This document shows positions 9,601 through 17,618 of a DNA stretch of 64,000 bases, in pieces; position 1 is the first letter of the stretch, and each line of letters starts with the position of its first letter. The notes under the pieces are model-generated. The model was given only the letters and a program-made list of their open reading frames with translations. It had not been told where the DNA came from and ran no database searches. A program made the position numbers and the translations under genes. The stretch comes from Myxococcales bacterium (GTDB lineage Bacteria > Myxococcota_A > Polyangia > Polyangiales > Houyiibacteriaceae). The stretch lies in assembly GCA_019637115.1 (NCBI GenBank), contig JAHBWH010000010.1:18787-82786 (forward strand). The letters are read 5' to 3'.

Positions 9601-10384
9601 TGATCGCGATGACATGCTCGCCCGAGTAGGGGAGCCGTCCGGAGAGCAAGAGGTAGAGAACGCCACCGAGCCCGTACCAGTCGGCCGCCTCGGTGAGCTC
9701 TTGGCCGAGCACCTGCTCGGGGGCCATGAACGCGGGCGTCCCGCGGGCGCGGGTCTCCCCGACCAGGGCGCTCGAACCGCCGAGGTGGGCGGCGAGCCCG
9801 AAGTCGAGGAGGACCACCCGCCCCTCCGGCGTGACGAGCACGTTGCTGGGCTTGATGTCGAGGTGGAGGAAGCCAGCCTCGTGCGTCGCCGCGAGCGCCA
9901 GCGTGAGCTGCGCGAGGGCGACGCGCAGTCGTGGGAGATGCGGGGGGCCGTCGGGGTCCGGCCGGACGAAACGTACCAGATCCGTGCCTTGGACCCACTC
10001 CATCGCGACGAACCAGGTCTCGCCGTCGACCCCGAGCTCGTAGAGCTCGACGAGGTTCGGGTGCTTCACGCCCGCGAGGGCGCGCAGCTCGTTCTTCAGC
10101 GTGGCCACGGCCGAGGGATCGACGTCATGGAGCGCCTTGAGGGCGACCTCGCGCCCGGTCTCGCCACAACGCGCACGATAGACGACGCCGAAGCCGCCGA
10201 CCCCCACCCGCTCCAGCAGCTCGTACTTCCCGAGACGGGGGCGCGCGTCGATCGGAGGGAGGACCCGAGGAGGGCGCTGGCGAGTCTGTAGGTCCGACGC
10301 GCTCCGCGGATCGGCGACGAAGGTCGTGACGAGCTTCGAGTCGATGTCGACGAAGTCGGAGGCAGCACGCTCGGAGGCGTCCAT
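6626..10384 (-). CDS. Ser/Thr protein kinase fused to AAA-type ATPase and TPR-like regulator (PknK-like)
   Basis: 1252 residues from the ATG at 10384. Residues ~54-310 are a Hanks kinase: glycine loop GVGGFG (61-66), VALK lysine 83, catalytic loop HLDIKPSN (HLD in place of HRD, Asp176), DFG 194-196 and an APEQ activation-segment end. A linker leads to an ATPase module with P-loop GRSGVGKS and a Walker-B-like LVLAIDDLQWSD. The remaining ~650 residues are Ala/Leu/Arg-rich helices like TPR regulators. An in-frame repeat of VPTKT units lies around residues 855-885. This architecture is common in myxobacteria and probably couples phosphorylation to a large protein-binding platform. It is divergent from the amine oxidase gene. 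Confidence 0.88.
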   Translation of the reverse strand: MDASERAASDFVDIDSKLVTTFVADPRSASDLQTRQRPPRVLPPIDARPRLGKYELLERVGVGGFGVVYRARCGETGREVALKALHDVDPSAVATLKNELRALAGVKHPNLVELYELGVDGETWFVAMEWVQGTDLVRFVRPDPDGPPHLPRLRVALAQLTLALAATHEAGFLHLDIKPSNVLVTPEGRVVLLDFGLAAHLGGSSALVGETRARGTPAFMAPEQVLGQELTEAADWYGLGGVLYLLLSGRLPYSGEHVIAIMAQKLLADPEPLEPSVCALDSTLAELAMDLLRRDPSARPSRAEILARLHLGSPSGAEGSRATIVGRDDELASLRRAFEAARDGRVVVHVRGRSGVGKSGLVSAFLAEVCARGDALVSSSRCFRQARLPYQAFDGCMDGVAAALIRWPEEEVAALTSAHVAELTRLFPALAQVPALARSVPERWEDTSPVEARRRAFAGLQELLTRVAGDRVLVLAIDDLQWSDEDSALLMTDLLRVSSLGRVLVVASYREDEAAGPVVRALPRASDGTTQVVHVDVAPLTEAEAAALSASLFGAADAERDLRLARQSRGVPLLLEELVERERTDAFLSTTTARDGVEVEDLILARLARVPPELRAVVELVSVAHRPVAPRVVAEALEETSVDVPLADVLASLGRYHLVRGDDQLEPYHDRTRASVLAQIHPDSLGNRHLTLARALERVGGADPGALAHHYRGAGRTSRAGEYALQAAAAAEHALAFGQAADYYADAARDLAATAPERLPALAQARAVALGNAGRAKEAGDAFLACARDDLARGRELRRLAAEHYLTGAELDLGGEVLASLFEEVGLVFPKSRWRAIAGLVRRMAWLRIRGTTPRGAPTETVPTKTVPTKTVPTKTVPTKTVPIDERERIDLLLAANRGYANFSPILGGYFALEALSRSLRVGYTNGIVRGIDYYGLMTTYAGTERAARRGFRLIEQATALARKTQDPVLVARIGLAEGVAFSAVGRFADAIERLDETAVALSGVAGVSWERSILDNTCLQSLVWLGRLGEARSRVDVVLRRAEQTNDRFSLLIATVIEAKLALAAGRVDDARAQIHEVVSQWRSDELTFQHFFAEKTLVWCELYAGDVGAARRRVAALAPALARSGLLSVQLFKAEASFLEGCVELAAHAAGDADASLSRIDERARWLARTGRPYARGYAAMLRAGVARRKGSSKDEVSAVREASAAFGAAQMTLHAAATLLWHGESTAESPLRGEGVADPARWIRIFLAA
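7735..7815. repeat. 15-bp tandem repeat inside the kinase gene
   Basis: Four exact copies of CCGTCTTGGTCGGCA run head to tail from 7741 to 7800, flanked by a near copy on each side. Because the period is 15, the array is in frame and encodes the pentapeptide VPTKT repeated, bounded by degenerate VPTET and VPIDE. It lies in a hinge of the helical domain, so copy-number change would only lengthen a linker. Confidence 0.95.
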
Positions 10385-10476
10385 CACGGCACCAGTCACA
10401 TCAGCCACACCCAGCTCCCCCCATATATCAGAGGTGCTGTAGGGTCCGACAGCAAACGCGTGCACAGGAGGGAGAG
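10385..10476. promoter_or_regulatory. Divergent intergenic region, kinase / amine oxidase
   Basis: 92 bases separate the two divergent starts, so promoters for both must lie here or inside the flanking coding ends. AGGAGGG is placed about seven bases before the amine oxidase ATG. A slightly AT-richer stretch (CCCCATATATCAGAGG) is the best candidate for a promoter core, but no clear -35/-10 pair was identified. Confidence 0.35.
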
Positions 10477-12750
10477 ATGGCCATGGAGACCGACGTCGAC
10501 GTCCTCATCGTGGGGGGCGGCTGGGCAGGCACGAGCGCTGCGCTCGCGCTCCACGAGCACAACCTGAAACACCCGAAGGACGCCCTCCGCTTCGCCCTCC
10601 TCGAGGGCCACGCCGACCGTCTCGGGGGGCGCGCGTATAGCTTCGAACACACCTTCGAGGGCCCGGACGGGAAGCCTCGGAAGACCTCGTTCGAGCACGG
10701 CGCCCAGTACATCGGCCAGGAGCAGAAGGCCATCTGGGGCGTCGTACAAGACGCGATCGCGCGCGGCCTGATCGCCGCCGACGACCTGGTGGACGGCTAC
10801 GCGGCGCGCTACCCGTACAAGGAGCAGGTCATGATGGTGGCGGGCCGACGCTACCAATACGACCGCGACCAATGCCTCTTCGGGATCGGTGGGGTGCCCC
10901 CAGACCTCGGGATCTGGGACCTCATCGGCTCGCTCGTGTTCATCCAAGCCGTCGAGGCGTTCGAGCAGGCGATCGACGTGCTCTCGCCGTGGAGCTCGCC
11001 CGCGTTCGTGACCGAGCTCGACCAGGTGACCATGCAGGAGTGGATCGACGGCTTCGGGCTCCCGCCTGGGGCGGCCTCGCTCATGAAGGTCTCGGTCGAG
11101 GCCGTCCTCAGCGTGCAATGCGACCAGGTCTCGGCTTTCTATTTCTTGTGGTACTGCGCCTGCAACGGCGGCTTCCTCAACGAGGTGAACGACGAGCAGG
11201 GCGGGCCGCAGCAGTTCTACTTGGCATGCGGCCTCGACACCCTCATCGATCGCTTGGTCGAGCCCATCCGGGACCGCATCTTCTTCGGCGAGGTCGTGCG
11301 CGAGGTCGAGCACGACCCGCACGGCGTCACCGTCCGCACCGCGAAGGGAACCCACCGCGCGAAGAAGGTCTTGCTCGCGATCTCCCCGGCGAGCGCGGGG
11401 CACATCACCTTCTCGCCCGAGCTGCCCGCGGCCTGGCAGAAGGTCACGAGCCAGTCGATGGGCGTGACGCTCAAATGCCAGCTCTTCTACCGAACCCCCT
11501 TCTGGCGCAACGTCGACGCGCAGAGCGATCCCGCGCTCGAGGGTGTGCCCCAATACACCGGCTACTGCGGCGCGAACGATTACCCCGTGATCTGGGTGAT
11601 GGACTACAGCCCCGTCGGGGCGGCGCCCGAGTACGCCGACCAAGGCTGCTATTGTCTGATGACCTTCACGATCGGCGACGAGGCGAAGCAGCTCGGCCCG
11701 AACCCGACGAAGGAGCGCGTCGCGGAGGTCGTGACCGCGGCCGTGTCGAATCTCCTGAACGACGCGCGCGCCCTCTCGACCTCCGACGAGTTCCTCGGGC
11801 TCGAGATGTTCGAGTGGAGCGAGGGGACACCGCTCATCCCAGGCGGTCCGAACACAGTCTTCGGCCCTGGTATCCTCACCGGAGAGGACGCCCCCGCGAA
11901 GGTCTTCGACCAACCCGTCGGCAAGAACCTCTACTTCGGCTGCGCAGAACTCGCCCGGACCCCGATCGGCGAGCGGACGAGCAAGCTGCCGGTGTTCATC
12001 CCGAACTGGCAGGACTTCGGCCAGACCGGCGTCTACTCCGATTGGCGCGAGAACGTCGGCTACATGGACGGCGCGATCACGTCCGGACGCTACGTCGCGC
12101 AGCAGATGCTCGTCGACCTCGGGCTCGAGAAGGGGCCGTCGATCCTCGCGCGCATGGAGGCTTGGGCCGAGGAGCTCCTCGCCTACGGAGAAGCGCGCCT
12201 CGAAGATCTCTTCATGAAGCCGAGCTCGTCCCCGCCGCCGACGGTGACCGAGGCGCAGGTGGTCGCCGTCCTCACGACCCTCTGCGAGAGCCTCTACTCG
12301 GCCTCGGCACCCACGATCGCAGCGTGGCAGGAGAGGCAGTGGAAGAACGACGCCCCCGCCCTCCAGGCGTGGGTCACCGACACGCTCGTGGAGGCGCTCG
12401 TGGCCAACGGCTTGCTGGACGCGCCCCCGACGCGCCCCGCCGAAGGCTGCGGAATCGGGCGGTCGATCGCGTACATGATCGAGATGGCGGCCTGGTCGCC
12501 GAAGTTCATGGACGCCGCGGTCGCCTTCACGAAGGCGGGCTACGCCCTCTACGCCGCGTACGAGCCGCCGCGGCACCCGGACGACCCCTACACCTTCAGC
12601 GAGGTAGTCGAGCTCACGCGCGTCGTGAACGCGCTCATGGCGCTGAAGTCGGCCGAGCCCTACCAACCCGGCTGCGACGTGAGCACGCCGGGGCGGCTGC
12701 TCTCGGTGCACGGCGTCCTGCGTGGTGGCGCGGGATCGACTGGCCGTTGA
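10477..12750 (+). CDS. FAD-dependent amine oxidase-family protein with extra C-terminal domain
   Basis: 757 residues, with AGGAGGG before the ATG. The N-terminus carries the dinucleotide motif VGGGWAGTSAA, then an amine-oxidase RLGGRAYS motif that contacts FAD, and an oxidase-type C-terminal FAD region (YFGCAELARTP, then SGRYVAQQML). The flavoprotein core ends near residue 560. About 190 further residues (helical, Trp- and Ala-rich) are not part of the standard fold and are unrecognised. The family oxidises amines, amino acids or polyenes; no substrate can be assigned. No signal peptide, so probably cytoplasmic. Confidence 0.82.
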   Translation: MAMETDVDVLIVGGGWAGTSAALALHEHNLKHPKDALRFALLEGHADRLGGRAYSFEHTFEGPDGKPRKTSFEHGAQYIGQEQKAIWGVVQDAIARGLIAADDLVDGYAARYPYKEQVMMVAGRRYQYDRDQCLFGIGGVPPDLGIWDLIGSLVFIQAVEAFEQAIDVLSPWSSPAFVTELDQVTMQEWIDGFGLPPGAASLMKVSVEAVLSVQCDQVSAFYFLWYCACNGGFLNEVNDEQGGPQQFYLACGLDTLIDRLVEPIRDRIFFGEVVREVEHDPHGVTVRTAKGTHRAKKVLLAISPASAGHITFSPELPAAWQKVTSQSMGVTLKCQLFYRTPFWRNVDAQSDPALEGVPQYTGYCGANDYPVIWVMDYSPVGAAPEYADQGCYCLMTFTIGDEAKQLGPNPTKERVAEVVTAAVSNLLNDARALSTSDEFLGLEMFEWSEGTPLIPGGPNTVFGPGILTGEDAPAKVFDQPVGKNLYFGCAELARTPIGERTSKLPVFIPNWQDFGQTGVYSDWRENVGYMDGAITSGRYVAQQMLVDLGLEKGPSILARMEAWAEELLAYGEARLEDLFMKPSSSPPPTVTEAQVVAVLTTLCESLYSASAPTIAAWQERQWKNDAPALQAWVTDTLVEALVANGLLDAPPTRPAEGCGIGRSIAYMIEMAAWSPKFMDAAVAFTKAGYALYAAYEPPRHPDDPYTFSEVVELTRVVNALMALKSAEPYQPGCDVSTPGRLLSVHGVLRGGAGSTGR

Positions 12751-12756
12751 CGAGAT

Positions 12757-12773
12757 AGGCGCTCGAAGCGCCT
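12757..12773 (+). terminator. Short hairpin after the amine oxidase gene
   Basis: A perfect 7-bp stem (AGGCGCT / AGCGCCT) with a 3-base loop begins 7 bases after the stop codon and is followed by CGTTCTT. It fits a weak intrinsic terminator; a stronger hairpin follows at 12834. Confidence 0.4.
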
Positions 12774-12833
12774 CGTTCTTCGGCGGCGCGTCCTCGCGGC
12801 TCGTGCACCCCGATCCGCGAGCCGAGCGGGCTC

Positions 12834-12862
12834 ACCACCGGAGAACGCCGTTCTTCGGTGGT
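12834..12862 (+). terminator. Strong hairpin, probable intrinsic terminator
   Basis: ACCACCGGAGAACG and CGTTCTTCGGTGGT pair over 14 positions with a single G-U wobble and almost no loop, followed by TCTT. It lies between the amine oxidase gene and ccmA and probably insulates them. Confidence 0.5.
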
Positions 12863-12952
12863 TCTTCCGCGCCCACCGAGGCCCCCGATCCATGATCCGA
12901 GCGTGCGCAGGAAGCGTGGCCCCGCGCGGGGTCCGCGCTACGCTCGCGCGCG

Positions 12953-13705
12953 ATGGTGGCGTTCGACCGGGTGCGCGCAGCGGGGCTCGTGAAGCTCTAC
13001 GGGCGGACACGCGCGCTCGCCGGGGTGAGCCTCGAGCTCCACGCGGGCGAGGTCACCGTCATCGAGGGGCCGAACGGCTCGGGGAAGTCGACCCTGCTCC
13101 AGATCCTCGCGCTCACCGCGAAGCCCACCGACGGAACCCTGACCTTCGGAGAGCTCGACGCCCGTCGGCACGCGAGCACGCTCCGCCGGCACCTCGGCGT
13201 CGTCGCCCATGCCTCGATGCTCTACCCGGATCTGACGGGCCGCGAGAACGTCCGCCTCTACGCCGCGCTCTTCGGGCTCGAGCGCCCGGGGGCCCGCGCG
13301 GCCGAGCTCTTCGAGCGCTTCGCGATCGGCAGCTTCGGCGACCGGCCGGTGCGCACCTACTCGCGCGGCCAGCTCCAGCGCGTGTCGCTCGCGCGCGCGC
13401 TCGTCGCCGACCCCACGCTGCTCCTGCTCGACGAGCCCTCCACCGGCCTCGACGTCGCCGGCGTGGCGCGCCTCGAGGAGGTCGTGCACGCCGAGCGCGC
13501 GCGGGGCGCCATCGTCGTACTCGTCACCCACGATGGCGGCCTCGCCGCTCGCGTCGCGAGCCGGCGCGTCGCGCTCCAGGGCGGCCGTCTCGTCCCCGCC
13601 CCCGAGGGTCCCCCCTACCGCACCGACCTCGAGGCTCGCTCCCCCGACGGCCATCCCCCCGAGGCCACCGAACGCTCTGCGGCGTCGGCCGAGGAGTCGC
13701 GATGA
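12953..13705 (+). CDS. ccmA: ABC transporter ATPase, haem exporter CcmA-like
   Basis: 250 residues. Walker A GPNGSGKST, signature YSRGQLQRV (a degenerate LSGGQ, common in CcmA), Walker B LLLLDEPS and a switch histidine in VTHD are all visible. The family is the ATPase of the CcmAB exporter used in cytochrome c maturation system I, where it drives release of holo-CcmE. The call depends largely on the downstream gene, which overlaps by 4 bases (ATGA) and looks like CcmB. A generic drug- or polysaccharide-type ABC ATPase remains possible because CcmC, CcmD and CcmE are absent here. Confidence 0.7.
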   Translation: MVAFDRVRAAGLVKLYGRTRALAGVSLELHAGEVTVIEGPNGSGKSTLLQILALTAKPTDGTLTFGELDARRHASTLRRHLGVVAHASMLYPDLTGRENVRLYAALFGLERPGARAAELFERFAIGSFGDRPVRTYSRGQLQRVSLARALVADPTLLLLDEPSTGLDVAGVARLEEVVHAERARGAIVVLVTHDGGLAARVASRRVALQGGRLVPAPEGPPYRTDLEARSPDGHPPEATERSAASAEESR

Positions 13706-14379
13706 AGGCGCTGCTCCGAGGCGCTTGGCTCGTCGCGGCCAAGGATCTGCGCATCGAGCTCCGCACGAAGGAGGTCACGATGACGACGAGCTTCTTCGCC
13801 GTCATCGTCGTGCTGCTCTCCTCGCTCGCCTTCTACCTCGACCGCAACGTCGCCGCCCAGGTCGCTCCGGGCGTCCTCTGGGTCTCCGTGGCCTTCGCGG
13901 GGCTGACGAGCGTGTTGCGGAGCTGGGGCCGCGAGCGCGAGGAGGACGCGCTCCGCGGCCTGTTGCTCTCGCCGATCCCGCGCGCCTCGATCTTCTTCGG
14001 CAAGCTCCTCGGCAACTTGCTCTTCCTCTTCGCGGTGGAGATCGTGGTCGTCGCGCTCGTCGCGCTCTTCTTCCACCTCGAGCCCGAGCCCCTCCTCCCG
14101 ACGATCGCGCTGCTCCTCCTCGGGAGCTTCGGCTTCGTCGCCGCGGGCACGCTCTTCGGCGCGCTCAGCGTCCAGAGCCGGGCGCGCGACCTCGTGATGA
14201 GCATCGTGGTCTTCCCGCTCGTGACCCCTGCCCTCCTCGGAGGCGTCGTCGCGACGCGAGAGCTCTTCGCGGGCGCCACGCTCCCCGAGGTCGTCGCGTG
14301 GATTCAGATCCTCGGCGCATTCGATCTCGTCTTCGTCGGCGCGGGCTATCTGCTCTTCGACGCCCTGCTCTCGGACTGA
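13702..14379 (+). CDS. ccmB: Haem exporter permease CcmB-like
   Basis: 225 residues with six hydrophobic segments, the expected size and topology for CcmB. The N-terminus has the family's KDLRIELRTKE element before the first helix. The late stretch VFPLVTPALLGGVVATRE resembles the CcmB LLLPLLxPLLLGG motif. It is translationally coupled to ccmA (ATGA overlap). It probably works with CcmA in c-type cytochrome biogenesis. A dihaem cytochrome is encoded at 38.5-39.5 kb, but no other ccm gene is near. Confidence 0.72.
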   Translation: MKALLRGAWLVAAKDLRIELRTKEVTMTTSFFAVIVVLLSSLAFYLDRNVAAQVAPGVLWVSVAFAGLTSVLRSWGREREEDALRGLLLSPIPRASIFFGKLLGNLLFLFAVEIVVVALVALFFHLEPEPLLPTIALLLLGSFGFVAAGTLFGALSVQSRARDLVMSIVVFPLVTPALLGGVVATRELFAGATLPEVVAWIQILGAFDLVFVGAGYLLFDALLSD

Positions 14380-14538
14380 CGATCTTCGACCTCGCGTCGC
14401 CGTCCCTCTCGCCGGGAGAGCGCACGATCTCCCGTCGCGCGCGGCGCGCGACCTCGCACGGCCCTCACGGGACGCAGAACGGCGCTTTCGTTTGACGCGA
14501 CGGCATCCTGGTGGGAGGACGCAGCGACGGGAGGCACC

Positions 14539-15246
14539 GTGAGCGAGGTCGTTCTCAGCGCACGCGACGTGACGAAGGTCTACCGAATGGGCGAGGTCGA
14601 CGTGCACGCGCTCCGCGGCGTCACCCTCGAGCTCGTCGCGGGCGAGCTGCTCGTGCTCCTCGGCGCCTCGGGCAGCGGGAAGTCGACCTTGCTCAACATC
14701 CTCGGCGGGCTCGACAACCCGACCGCCGGCAAGGTCATGTATCAGAAGCAGGATCTCACCGCGGCGAGCGACAAAGCGCTCACCCTCTTCCGCCGCGCGC
14801 ACGTCGGCTTCGTCTTCCAGTTCTACAACCTCATCCCCTCGCTCACGGCGCGGGAGAACGTCGCGCTCGTCACCGAGCTCGCGGACGACCCGATGACCCC
14901 GGAGGAGGCGCTCGCGCTGGTCGGCCTCACCGAGCGCCAGGACCACTTCCCCTCGCAGCTCAGTGGCGGCGAGCAGCAGCGCGTCGCGATCGCGCGCGCC
15001 GTCGCCAAACGCCCGAAGATCCTCCTCTGCGACGAGCCGACCGGGGCGCTCGACTACAAGACCGGCGTCAAGGTGCTCGAGGTCATCGAGAAGGTGAACC
15101 TCGAGCTCGGGACCACGACGGCGATCATCACGCACAACGCGCCGGTCGCGGCCATGGCCCAGCGCGTCGTCGCGCTCCACGACGGCCGCATCCAGCGCGA
15201 AGAGCTCAACGAGGCGCGCGTCTCGGCGAGCCAGATCGAGTGGTGA
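14539..15246 (+). CDS. ABC transporter ATP-binding protein, LolD/MacB/DevA type
   Basis: 235 residues from a GTG preceded by GGGAGG. It has Walker [11 protein letters not shown]-loop [10 protein letters not shown] (the FNLLP-like sequence typical of the LolD/MacB branch), signature LSGGEQQR, Walker [13 protein letters not shown] and the ITHN switch histidine. Four bases separate it from the FtsX-type permease gene, and an HlyD-type adaptor follows. The three make a tripartite exporter that moves material from the inner membrane or periplasm outward. Substrate unknown. Confidence 0.92.
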   Translation: MSEVVLSARDVTKVYRMGEVDVHALRGVTLELVAGELLVLLGASGSGKSTLLNILGGLDNPTAGKVMYQKQDLTAASDKALTLFRRAHVGFVFQFYNLIPSLTARENVALVTELADDPMTPEEALALVGLTERQDHFPSQLSGGEQQRVAIARAVAKRPKILLCDEPTGALDYKTGVKVLEVIEKVNLELGTTTAIITHNAPVAAMAQRVVALHDGRIQREELNEARVSASQIEW

Positions 15247-15250
15247 GGCG

Positions 15251-17614
15251 ATGTGGCTGCACCCGCTCCGGCGAAAGCTCTTCCGTGACCTGACGACCCT
15301 GAAGGGTCAGATCGTCACGATCGCGCTCGTCGTCGCGTGCGGGGTCGCCGCCCTCGTCACCATGCAGTCCGCGCTGCGCTCGCTGCGCGACGCCCGCGAG
15401 ACCTTCTACGCCGCGAGCGCCTTCGCCGACGTCTTCGTGATGCTCCGCCGTGCGCCCGAGGCCGTCGGCGGACGGCTCGCCGACCTACCCGGCGTTCGCG
15501 CGGTCGACACCCGCGTGGTCGGGATGGGCACGATCCCGTTCGCCGATCGCTCGGAGCCGGCCCGCGTCACGGTCTCGTCGCTGCCCGGCAGCCTCGGTCG
15601 CCTCTACCTCCGCGAGGGCCGCCTGCCCGAGCCCGGTCGCAACGACGAGGTCGTCCTGAGCGACGCCTTCGCCGAAGCGAACGAGCTGCGGCCGGGAGCG
15701 CGCGTCCCGCTCGTGGTCGGCGGCGTGCGGCGCAACGTGCAGGTCGTCGGCGTCGGCCTCGGCCCCGAGCACGTGATCGTGATGAACGTCGGCGACATGG
15801 CCATGGACGCCAAGAAGAGCGGCGTCCTGTGGATGAACCGCGACGCCGCTGAGGCGGCCCTGGACCTCGGCGGCTCCTTCAACCAGGCCGTGCTCTCGAC
15901 CGTCCCGGGCTTCGACACGCGCGAGGTCATCGACGGCGTCGACGAGATCGTGCGCCGCTACGGGGGCCTCGGCGCCCACGACCGCGAGCGGCAGATGTCC
16001 GACTTCATGCTCTCGCAGGAGCTGATGCAGCTCGAGAACATGAGCGCCCAGATCCCGCCGCTCTTCTTGCTCGTCGCCGCTTTCCTGCTGCACGTCGTGC
16101 TGACGCGGCTCGTGCAGCTCCAGCGGGGGCAGATCGCCGCGCTCAAGGCGCTCGGCTACTTCAACCGCGAGATCCTCCAGCACTACCTCGAGCTCGCGAG
16201 CGTGATCGTCGTCCTCGGCGCGACGCTCGGCGTCGGCTTCGGCGCGTGGTTCACGCGAGAGATGATCGGCCTCTACGAGGAGTACTTCCGCTTCCCGACG
16301 CTGCGCGCGACGCTCGACCCCCAGACCGCGATCACGGCGATCCTCGTCGCGACCCTCGCCGGCGTCCTCGGCACCGTCACGAGCGTGCGCTCGGTCCTGA
16401 AGCTCACCCCCGCCGCCGCGATGCAGCCCCCCGCCCCCGCGCGTTATCGGCGCGGCCTGCTCGATATCGGCTTCTTCTCGCGGCTCATCGGCCCGTCCAC
16501 CCGCATGATCCTGCGCGAGCTGCAGCGCCGGCCGCTGCGCGTCGCGCTCAGCGCGCTCGGCATCGGCGTGGCGGTGGGCCTGATGGTGGTCGCGCGCTTC
16601 TTCGGCGACGCGATGGACTACCTCGTCGACGTACAGCTCCACGAGTCGCAGCGCTGGGACGCGCAGATCGCCTTCGCCGAGCCTCGCCCGCTGAGCGACC
16701 TCCGTGTCTTCGAGTCGATGCCGGGCGTCTTCCGCGTCCAAGGCCTGCGCGCCGTGCCGATCCGGATCGTCCACGAGCAGCGCTCGCGGCACATCTCCCT
16801 CTTCGGGCACTTCGGCGATCCCGAGCACGCGCTCCAGCGTGTCGTCGGCGCCGCCGGCGTGGCGTTCGAGATGCCCGCCGACGGCGTCTTGCTGACGGAT
16901 ACGCTCGGGGACCTGCTCGGGGTCGGCCCAGGAGACACCGTCACCCTCGAGATCCTCGAAGGTGATCGCCGGACCCTGCAGGTGCCCGTCGCCGGTCTCG
17001 TCGACGAGCTCTTCGGCCTGCAGGCGCACGCGAGCGCGGACACGCTCCACCGGTGGCTCGGGCAAGAGCCGAGCACAAGCCTCGCCCTCCTCTCGATCGA
17101 CACCGCCCAGGCCGAGGCGCTCGACCGCCGCTTCGTCGCCCTTCCTGACGTGATCGGCGTCGCGCACATGGCGCGCGTCCTCCAGCAGTTCCGAGAGCAG
17201 AGCGCGCAGAACATCGGCGTCTTCTCGCTCATCCTCACCCTCTTCGGCGCCGTCATCGCCGTCGGCGTCGTCTACAACAACGCCCGCGTCGCGCTCTCGA
17301 TGCGCGAGCGCGAGCTCGCGAGCCTGCGGGTGCTCGGCTTCACCCGCGCCGAGATCAGCACGATCCTCCTCGGCGAGCTCGCGGTGCAGGTCTTCGCCGC
17401 GATCCCCATCGGGCTCGTCCTCGGGCGCGTTTTCTCCGAGGCGATGGCCAAGAACGTCGACCCCGAGATGTTCCGCTTCCCCGTGATCCTCAGCACGCAG
17501 ACCTACGCCTTCGCGGCCGTCGTCACCCTGGCGAGCGCCTTCGTGAGCGCCCTGCTCGTCCGACGCAAGCTCGATCGCCTCGACCTCATCGGCGTCCTCA
17601 AGACGCGCGAGTGA
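15251..17614 (+). CDS. ABC transporter permease with two FtsX domains (DevC/MacB-like)
   Basis: 787 residues. One helix near 20-40 is followed by a ~220-residue periplasmic domain, three helices near 270-390 (first FtsX domain), a helix near 430-455, a second periplasmic domain, then three helices near 660-785 (second FtsX domain, with ALSMRERELASLRVLGFTR, the conserved cytoplasmic loop). This duplicated arrangement is typical of exporters that act on periplasmic or membrane substrates by mechanotransmission. It is the middle gene of the ATPase-permease-adaptor operon. Confidence 0.88.
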   Translation: MWLHPLRRKLFRDLTTLKGQIVTIALVVACGVAALVTMQSALRSLRDARETFYAASAFADVFVMLRRAPEAVGGRLADLPGVRAVDTRVVGMGTIPFADRSEPARVTVSSLPGSLGRLYLREGRLPEPGRNDEVVLSDAFAEANELRPGARVPLVVGGVRRNVQVVGVGLGPEHVIVMNVGDMAMDAKKSGVLWMNRDAAEAALDLGGSFNQAVLSTVPGFDTREVIDGVDEIVRRYGGLGAHDRERQMSDFMLSQELMQLENMSAQIPPLFLLVAAFLLHVVLTRLVQLQRGQIAALKALGYFNREILQHYLELASVIVVLGATLGVGFGAWFTREMIGLYEEYFRFPTLRATLDPQTAITAILVATLAGVLGTVTSVRSVLKLTPAAAMQPPAPARYRRGLLDIGFFSRLIGPSTRMILRELQRRPLRVALSALGIGVAVGLMVVARFFGDAMDYLVDVQLHESQRWDAQIAFAEPRPLSDLRVFESMPGVFRVQGLRAVPIRIVHEQRSRHISLFGHFGDPEHALQRVVGAAGVAFEMPADGVLLTDTLGDLLGVGPGDTVTLEILEGDRRTLQVPVAGLVDELFGLQAHASADTLHRWLGQEPSTSLALLSIDTAQAEALDRRFVALPDVIGVAHMARVLQQFREQSAQNIGVFSLILTLFGAVIAVGVVYNNARVALSMRERELASLRVLGFTRAEISTILLGELAVQVFAAIPIGLVLGRVFSEAMAKNVDPEMFRFPVILSTQTYAFAAVVTLASAFVSALLVRRKLDRLDLIGVLKTRE

Positions 17615-17618
17615 AGCC

